From NCBI GenBank assembly GCA_015179125.1, contig WHVA01000396.1:44881-108880 (forward strand): DNA of 64,000 nt, read 5' to 3'. The notes beneath the pieces are model-generated. The model was not told where the DNA came from and searched no databases. It saw nothing but the letters and a program-made list of their open reading frames with translations. Shown here one piece after another: positions 57,491 through 64,000 of this stretch. How positions within the stretch are numbered: the stretch's first letter is position 1; each line of letters opens with the position of its first letter. Origin of the DNA: Gautieria morchelliformis (Eukaryota; Basidiomycota; Agaricomycetes; Gomphales; Gomphaceae). The position numbers and the translations under genes are program-made.

Positions 57491-57702
57491 GTACCCCCCT
57501 CCTAGCTTCGGAGTCCAACAACGCTGCGTCCTATGGTGGGGCGGAACCGTTAAAGACGTAATGGGTCCCCCGATGGGATCTCTGAAGCCTGGGCCCTGCG
57601 TAGCTGCGTGGTCCATGCACGACTTCTTTTTCTGTTTAAAAACGCGGCACGGAACGGGGTTATGGGGCCCAACCAAGCACCCCAGCCGAGAATACTGCCC
57701 TT
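57491..57702 (-). mobile_element. Internal remnant of the Ty3-like element upstream of its 3' LTR
   Basis: A short stretch between the polypurine tract and 57702. The minus-strand frame there is basic and Pro-rich with no motif. The rest of the element is absent. Confidence 0.45.
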
Positions 57703-58255
57703 ATGACGACACCTGGATACTCAGCTCTCCTCGATCGGTCGCAGGTCGTGTCGAGGGTTAGGCCGGAGCTTCAGGGAGAGTCGCGAGGGGATGTGGAGCA
57801 GTGGTTGGTCAATGCGGCAGGAGTCCAGGTGAGTACCGGCCTGTTTCTTTGTTAGCTTTCGTTCGCTTAACGATGAGGTCTAGGAGGAGCTTCGGAAAAT
57901 GTTAAAGGCCGAGGAGGTGATCGACCACACATTTGAGAGACCATCCGAAGTAGACGAGCTGGTGGCGGAGATTCAGAAAACGAGGGTGTGGTTGGAGAGC
58001 TCGGCATCGACATTGGAATCGGTACCCGTGGAAGCGGATATTGATTCGACTCCGGCTCCGACCTTTATGCTGACGTCAAAGGGGTGCGAAGAAAGGGAGG
58101 TGGCTGGAGAGGACCCGGAAGGTACGGCTTTCTCCTGTATTCTTGTGATGTCCATGCTAACTCGGTGAAGTTCCCTGCTCTGGTTCGCAGTCGGCCGGGG
58201 GTATGCCTGGGTCGGCGAAACCTGCAGAGCCTGTCAGGGTGAGGCGACTGTGTAG
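57703..58255 (+). CDS. Small three-exon gene of unknown function
   Basis: Exons 57703-57828, 57884-58121 and 58191-58255 have proper GT-AG introns (GTGAGTACC...GTCTAG; GTACGGC...GTTCGCAG) and total 429 nt, giving 142 aa. The protein starts MTTPGYSALLDRSQVVSRV, has a helical acidic middle (EELRKMLKAEEVIDHTFERP, DELVAEIQKTRVWLE) and ends with GETCRACQG. No family recognised. It sits between an LTR and the copia-3 LTR at 58288, so it may be the 5' part of a longer gene or a retroelement accessory ORF. Confidence 0.45.
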
Positions 58256-58287
58256 AGGACAGGAATTATAGGCAGTAGGTATGGACT

Positions 58288-59059
58288 TGTTGCTCAAAAG
58301 AATAGACTAGAAATTAATTCACTCTCTCAGTGAATTTAGTTGTCACTGAGAGAGGGGGAAATCTGTCTCACTGTGCATGTACTACTACCCGGCCCTTTAG
58401 CGCCCAAGAGCTCGCGCGTCGAAGTCATTTCAGACTCCGCTGGGTGTAGCTGCTTGTGAAAGTAGAAATAACAAAATGAAATGGAGAGGTAGGGAGTGAC
58501 TGGAAAACTTCGAAAATAATCAAAGAAATGGATGCATGGTACAAGAACAATGTGAGAAGAGATTGAAAAACCATACAACAAATTGAATATATTGATTTTG
58601 GTGCAGGAGCATAAATGCACCCAACACGCCCCCTCAAGCTTAATATATTCCGATTTGCTCATTGAGGATCTTCACTCTAGGACTAGAAAGTCCTTTAGTG
58701 AGAATATCTGCCAACATTTGTTCGGTTGGCAAATAAACGAGCTTGGCTTCTTGATTTTTGATTATATCTCGAAGGAAATATAATCTGATGTCAAAATGTT
58801 TGGTTCTCGTGTGTTGTTGAGTGCCATACGTGATTGTAATGGCTGATTGATTGTCTGAATAAACTTGGATGGGTCTGTTCAGTGGTTGGAATATTTCAGA
58901 AATAAAATGGCGCATCCAGAGAGCCTCTTTGCCCGCATGGGTCAGGGCAACGAAGGGCTTCAGTTGATGAGAGGGCTACTATCGACTGTTTCTGGCAACT
59001 CCATGAAACAGTGCCTCCATCAATCTGAAATAAGTATGCTGAATACGAACGCCTATGAC
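58288..59059 (-). mobile_element. 3' end of a copia-3 element, minus strand
   Basis: LTR 58288-58626 (TGTTGGGTGCATTTATG...GAGCAACA on the minus strand) with a polypurine tract (TTGAGGGGGCG) before it, then RNase H coding sequence up to 59059, where element C is inserted. The 5' part should lie beyond C, outside the window. Confidence 0.85.
58640..59059 (-). pseudogene. copia-3 RNase H, C-terminal part
   Basis: The upper part reads SAYLFQIDGGTVSWSCQKQ and IVALSSTEA, then a frameshift, then MRHFISEIFQPLNRPIQVY, SDNQSAI, TRTKHFDIRLYFLRD and a tail (LPTEQMLADILTKGL) ending at 58640. Typical copia RNase H and C-terminus. Broken at 59059 by element C. Confidence 0.85.
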
Positions 59060-59539
59060 TGTCAGGGGACACCCTGTTTTCCATTTCCAGTTCCGACACC
59101 ACACCCAGTTCCGACTCCATTTCCGACTCCGCTTCCGGTTCCGATTCCATCTCCGCATCCGCTTTCGGGAACGATTCCGCTTCTGGGAGAACTTCCACCA
59201 GTTCCGTTCGCCTTGCCAGTTCCACTCCAATTTCCGACTTCCGCCCCGGAACAGTGTCGGAAATCAAGCGACTCGCATAATAGGTGGCATCAAGGGTCGA
59301 TCAAGGGTCAGGGGGATGCAGGGTTGATGGCGGGTGCCAAGCGTTGTCCCTGGCTGCGCAGCGTAGTATAATACGGGCTCGCTGACATTGGGGGCCCTTA
59401 GACTTTTCTCTTTGGATTTCCCCTTGTCAGGTGAGAACCCCCTCTCTTGTATGCTCTGTTCATTTATACATACTTTGGATTTCCCCTTGTCAGTTGTGTG
59501 GTAGTGTGATCTCCACGACTAGCCAGGGTTGCCCTTACA
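59060..59539 (+). repeat. 5' LTR of element C
   Basis: 480 bp, TGTCAGGGGACACC...GCCCTTACA, followed by GCAGAAAAGTC. Contains an imperfect hexamer array (TTCCGA, TTCCGC, TTCCGG; 59083-59245) and two copies of GGATTTCCCCTTGTCAG (59415-59500). Confidence 0.9.
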
Positions 59540-59726
59540 GCAGAAAAGTCTCTCCCCTAGAGGACCGGCGGTCGTACTGCGCGTTGCATTCGCCATAGGT
59601 GCGTTCGGAATCGGAGACAGCGACTCGGAGATCGCAACCTCTTCCGCACATACAGCGTACGACAGCCCCTCTTCTTACGTCGAGCTCCCAACCCCGGAAA
59701 TCCCGTCCCATATTTCTCCTTCCAAC

Positions 59727-60902
59727 ATGGATCCGGACGATCGTCTTCGGAATATGGAGGAGGAATTGACGCGGAACCGGATGAAGACCGACGCGATTGA
59801 AACAGCCTTACAAGCGATTTTGGCTAAGTTAGATATTCCACAAGGTGGTGGAAATGAAATGCTGGATGATCCGGATTTCGGAAAAGCGGAACTAGCGGAA
59901 AAGAGGATGTCCACGAAGTTAGCAAAGGTCAAACCCGCAACTCCGGCGGACTTTGACGGAGATCGGGAGAAGGGACGCGCATTCTTCAACACATGCAGCA
60001 TCTACTTCGCAATTGTCGGAGACCTCTTTCCGAACGACCAGGCTCGGATTCACTGGACGTTGTCCTTTTTCAAATCGGACCGCGCAGCCCGTTTTGCAAA
60101 CAAGGTGATCCGACATGAAGCAAAGGGCAAGGGGAACTACTTCCGGGACTGGGACGCGTTCGAGAAAACATTTTCCAACCAGTTCTGCCCAAAAAACGAG
60201 CAGCTCACAGCCCTTACAAAGCTCGAGGGGACGAGCTGGTACCAGGCCAAAGATCCGGTCGATGACTACATCGATCGCTTCCAGGAGCTCATCGACCTTG
60301 CGGAATATGACGACGACAAGACGATCGTCATCAAATTCCGACGAGGACTTGATCCGACGCTCCAGAACCAAGTTGCGCTGCTTGGGGATGGAGCTCCGGA
60401 TTTTGATGACCCGGAAGGGTGGTACCAAGCTGCGCAGAAGGTTTCTCGGAACAGGGAGGCAAATGAGGCCTTCGTGGAGACGAGTCGGAACACGACACGC
60501 AGTTCCGCTCGTCCTACTCAACCTGTGCCAAAACCCGGAAGCGCATTCATTCCCACATGGAAATTATTTCCGATGCTTGCTCCGCCTGCTCCTATTAGGA
60601 ACCATAGCCCTCCTCCCTCGAAGAGTGGCCCTGCCCCGATGGATGTTGACCGCATGCGCGGAAAAGGCCACGGAACTATCACCTGCTTCCGCTGCCGACA
60701 ACCAGGCCACTACGCTCGCGAGTGCCCCCAAGCCTTTGATATCTGGCTTATGACCACAGAGGAGAAACTCGAGATCCTTCCAGAGTTCCTCGCGCTTGCA
60801 GACATAAACGGAGTGCCCACTGCGGAAGAGCTTTCCGAAAATGCGGAACATGGTCTACCGGAAGCGGAAGATGCGTCGGATTTTGTGACACGCAGCGGGT
60901 GA
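59727..60902 (+). CDS. Element C gag
   Basis: 391 aa from ATG 59727 (MDPDDRLRNMEEELTRN), the start that matches element B. The upstream part of the open frame has no ATG. A helical N-terminus, a capsid-like region (FNTCSIYFAIVGDLFPND, YDDDKTIVIKFRRGLDP) and zinc knuckle CFRCRQPGHYAREC near residue 330. The stop at 60900-60902 overlaps the start of the pol frame, so pol is probably made by ribosomal frameshifting. The frame looks intact and may still encode protein. Confidence 0.85.
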   Translation: MDPDDRLRNMEEELTRNRMKTDAIETALQAILAKLDIPQGGGNEMLDDPDFGKAELAEKRMSTKLAKVKPATPADFDGDREKGRAFFNTCSIYFAIVGDLFPNDQARIHWTLSFFKSDRAARFANKVIRHEAKGKGNYFRDWDAFEKTFSNQFCPKNEQLTALTKLEGTSWYQAKDPVDDYIDRFQELIDLAEYDDDKTIVIKFRRGLDPTLQNQVALLGDGAPDFDDPEGWYQAAQKVSRNREANEAFVETSRNTTRSSARPTQPVPKPGSAFIPTWKLFPMLAPPAPIRNHSPPPSKSGPAPMDVDRMRGKGHGTITCFRCRQPGHYARECPQAFDIWLMTTEEKLEILPEFLALADINGVPTAEELSENAEHGLPEAEDASDFVTRSG

Positions 60903-63900
60903 GATGTGTGCCCCTGCTGCCTGTACATAACCAGTTTGCCTGTCTTGAAGTAGAGAATGAAAAGCCCCCACTCCCCTCACTTCGTACAGACCCACCGGAT
61001 AAAGTCACACAAAAACCAAATCTGACACCCCATCCATCCCGCATCCGCCCTTGGGAGAGACGCCTTCCGAAGCGCTATGTTGTTGCTGCCACCCCTGGCC
61101 CCAAGTCACTAGTCATTAAGGTGGAGATCCAGACGACAGATACGGGGGAAGTCAAATCCGGACCCGCCCTTGTCGATTGCGGGGCCACTGGTCAGTTTAT
61201 GGACCGGGACTATGTGGAACGGAACCGACTGACCACGCGGAAGTTGCAACGTGCAATCCCGGTGTTCAATGTGGATGGAAGCCCCAATGAGGCAGGGTCC
61301 ATCACTGAGATAGTAGACACAATTCTCCGCTACGATGGACACTCAGAACGCACTTCCTTTGCAGTCACCAGCCTGGGGAAGCAGGACATCATCCTCAGGT
61401 TTACCTGGCTTCAGGAGCACAACCCAGAGATCAATTGGCAGACTCGGAAGGTACTGATGAGTCGATGTCCAGCCAAGTGTCACATGTGCAGGTCGGAACT
61501 GCGGAAGGAGCGCCAGGAGCAGCGGAAGACCGAACGGCTCATACAGACATGTCGTTCTGGCCCCCATCCACTGCTTGCAGAAGAAGACTCGGAAGCGGAA
61601 TTTGAACCGGATCCCACTTCCGATTCCATTCCGACGTCATCCGACTCGGCCCGGAAGACATTCTGGCGGAAGGGGAGCGCTTGCTGTACGTAAACCTTCC
61701 GCCGGAAGCGGAACACATCCGCGCCACCGGAAATATTTCGCAACGCCTTGCTGAAGCCTCCAAGAGGCATGATAGAGTAGAGGCGGAAATTCCGGAGTAC
61801 CTGCGAGAGTTCGAGGACGTCTTTTCCAAGGAGTCGTTTGATACCCTGCCTCCACGGAAGCTGTGGGACCACGCCATCGAGTTGGAGCCTGGGTCAAAGC
61901 CCACCAACTGCAAGGTCTACCCGCTGTCACCCAAGGAGCAGGTAGAGCTCGATGCGTTCCTTGCGGAAAACCTCCGTACAGGGAGGATCCGCCCCTCCAA
62001 GTCACCCATGGCATCTCCGGTGTTCTTCATCAAGAAGAAGGATGGCTCGCTCAGACTTGTGCAGGACTACCGGGCCTTGAATGCGATCACGATCAAGAAC
62101 CGGTACCCCATTCCACTCATTTCCGAACTGATCACACAACTCCGCGGGGCGAGGTACTTCACTAAGCTGGATGTCCGCTGGGGCTTCAACAATGTCCGGA
62201 TCCGGGAGGGAGACGAGTGGAAGGCCGCTTCCGCACCAATCGAGGACTCTTTGAGCCACAGGTCATGTTCTTTGGCCTCACCAACAGTCCCGCCACATTC
62301 CAGACGATGATGAATGACATTTTCCGTGACATGATAGCAGAAGGGGTTGTCTGCGTCTACCTCGATGACATCCTCATTTTCACGAAAACAATGTCCGAAC
62401 ATCGGGAAGTCGTGCGGAGAGTGCTGGAACGGCTCCGGGAGTACAACCTGTGTCTCAAGCCGGAAAAGTGCGAATTTGAGCGGACGCGGATAGAGTATCT
62501 TGGGGTGATTGTGTCGGAAGGAAAGGTGGAAATGGACCCAGTCAAAGTTTCCGGTGTATCGGATTGGCCCGTGCCGCGAAACAAGAAGGAGGTCCAGTCC
62601 TTCATTGGGTTTGTCAATTTCTACCGGCGGTTCATCAAGGACTTCTCCTGCCACGCCCGTGCCCTCTTCGACCTCACCAAGAAGGAGGTTGGATGGCGGT
62701 GGGGAGAGCCGGAACAGACTTCCTTTGACAAACTCAAGGAGCTGATCACTTCCGCCCCGGTCCTGATCTTTCCCGACGACTCTCGCCCTTATCGAGTCGA
62801 GGCGGATTCTTCCGACGCAGCTACCGGAGCGGTCTTGTCACAGCAGTCATCGGAAGATGGTGGGGGGTGGCATCCGATTGCCTTCTTCTCTAAGAGCCTT
62901 AGTCCGGTCGAGCGGAACTATGAGATCCATGACAAGGAGATGCTGGCAATCATCCGAGCGCTGGAGGAGTGGCGACACTTCCTCGAGGGTGCTCTATGCC
63001 CTTTTGAGATCTGGACAGACCACAAGAACCTCGAGTATTTCCGCACGGCTAAGAAGCTGAACCGACGACAAGCACGGTGGTCCCTACACCTGTCCCGGTT
63101 TGACTTCATGCTCCACCACCGCCCCGGCCGCACCATGGGCAAGCCCGATGCCCTATCCCGCCGCGCGGATCACGGAAGCGGAAGTGGAGACAACGCGGAT
63201 ATGACACTGCTCCGCCCAAGTCTCTTTGCAATCCGTGCCCTAGAAGGAGTAACTGCAGTTGGGGCGGAAGCGGAAATGCTCCGGGATATCCGGAGGCAGT
63301 ACCGGAATGGAGAGAAGGAGGAGTCGGTGGTGAAGGCAGTGGAGGAACTCCGGAAGGGGCACTCACGGTCTGTACGGGCAGCGGAATGGTCGGAACGTGA
63401 TGGACTGCTCCACTTCAGAGGCAAGGTCTATGTTCCGGGTGGGGCGGACCTCCGCCGTCGCATCGTGTCCCAGCACCATGACACACGGGTCGCTGGGCAT
63501 GCTGGCAGGTGGAAGACGCTGGAGTTAGTGGCTCGGAATTACTGGTGGCCTCAGATGTCCCGCTACATCGGACAGTACGTGAAGACGTGTGACCTTTGTC
63601 TCCGAACCAAAGCGCAACGACGTCCGCCCGTCGGAGAACTTGTTCCGCTCCCGATTCCCGAATCCCGCTGGGACACCATCAGTGTCGACTTCATCGTTGA
63701 ACTCCCAGAGTCTCATGGCTACGACGCGATCATGAACGTCGTGGATTCGGTGAGCAAGGTGTCCCACTTCATTCCGACGCACACGACGATCACAGCCCTC
63801 GGAGCGGCCCGCCTGTTCCTTGCACATGTCTGGAAGTTGCATGGGCTCCCGAAGCAAGTCGTTTCCGACCGAGGTCCGCAGTTTGTCGCGGAACTGACTC

Positions 63901-64000
63901 GGGAGCTCTACCGCCTGCTCGGCATAAAGCTGGCTACCACCACAGCGTACCATCCGCAGGGTGACGGACAGACGGAACGGGTCAATCAGGAGTTGGAGCA
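60903..64000 (+). pseudogene. Element C pol, two frameshifts
   Basis: Protease VDCGATGQFMDRDY (about 61180). A small deletion near 61630 shifts the frame before LGPEDILAEGERLLYV. Reverse transcriptase: EFEDVFSKESFDTLPPRK, RLVQDYRALN, FTKLDVRWGFNN. A one-base loss near 62229 (GDEWKAA) shifts it again. From about 62232 the frame is open to the window end: FFGLTNSPATFQ, VYLDDILIFT, RNase H (TDHKNLEYF), integrase zinc region (HHDTRVAGHAGRW, CDLC) and core (SVDFIVELP, VVSDRGPQFVAEL, GDGQTERVNQE). A chromodomain as in B is expected outside. Confidence 0.88.

Larger units (their letters stand above)
59060..64000 (+). mobile_element. Ty3/gypsy chromovirus C (3' end outside window)
   Basis: 5' LTR 59060-59539, leader, gag 59727-60902, protease, reverse transcriptase, RNase H and integrase to the window edge. 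Inserted in copia-3 RNase H; the expected target duplication is ATGAC (59055-59059), its partner lying outside. Closely related to element B but far less decayed. Confidence 0.92.

Overview
The window looks like transposon-rich DNA from a basidiomycete fungus, probably an agaricomycete. The signs are short GT-AG introns (about 45-160 nt) with CTAAC-like branch sites, NACHT receptors of the fungal STAND type, fucosyltransferase-like and magnesium-chelatase-like genes of fungal style, and Ty1/copia, Ty3/gypsy chromovirus and hAT elements nested in one another. No rRNA, tRNA, CRISPR or prokaryotic operon was seen. All gene models here were assembled by eye across introns.

The cellular core is a tandem family of three NOD-like receptor (NLR) genes on the + strand. 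NLR1 (1-4547) is cut only by the window edge, NLR2 (12150-17102) is complete and open over 14 exons (1306 aa), and NLR3 (38725-41677) is a truncated pseudogene. The proteins run: helical STAND N-terminal domain, NACHT ATPase whose Walker A loop sits on a 25-nt micro-exon, winged-helix spacer, ankyrin repeats, and then, joined by a phase-0 intron, a C-terminal WD40 propeller of the Tup1 co-repressor type. NACHT + ankyrin + Tup1 propeller in one gene is the most unusual thing in the window. The flanks of the receptors were duplicated with them (9952-12149 with 34165-38724; 4548-7130 with 17103-17950).

Between and after the receptors the DNA is mostly transposons. 5143-6843 is a decayed Ty3 insertion downstream of NLR1. 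17951-28106 is a copia element (copia-1) carrying a 4.5-kb hAT transposon in gag (itself holding a 788-bp LTR) and a 690-bp hAT-like MITE in pol. 28426-33495 is a second copia element (copia-2, minus strand) with a perfect target duplication. From about 41686 to 55330 NLR3 is followed by Ty3 element A (minus), which has lost reverse transcriptase and RNase H but has an extra ORF between integrase and the polypurine tract. A is split by Ty3 chromovirus B (47113-53613), which in turn holds a solo copia-3 LTR. 58288-59059 is the end of a copia-3 element (minus), broken by Ty3 chromovirus C (59060 to beyond the window), a younger relative of B.

Remnants of ordinary genes lie between these blocks: a FUT8-like fucosyltransferase pseudogene (7688-8450, minus), a KRE9/KNH-like wall-protein remnant (33710-34000), a magnesium-chelatase-like AAA gene fragment (37340-37961, minus), and a small unrecognised three-exon gene (57703-58255). 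Almost every nonsense codon in the retroelements is TGA where arginine CGA is expected, and element B shows many Arg-to-Trp/Cys changes against C. This points to C-to-T decay at CpG sites of silenced transposons, while NLR1 and NLR2 stay open.
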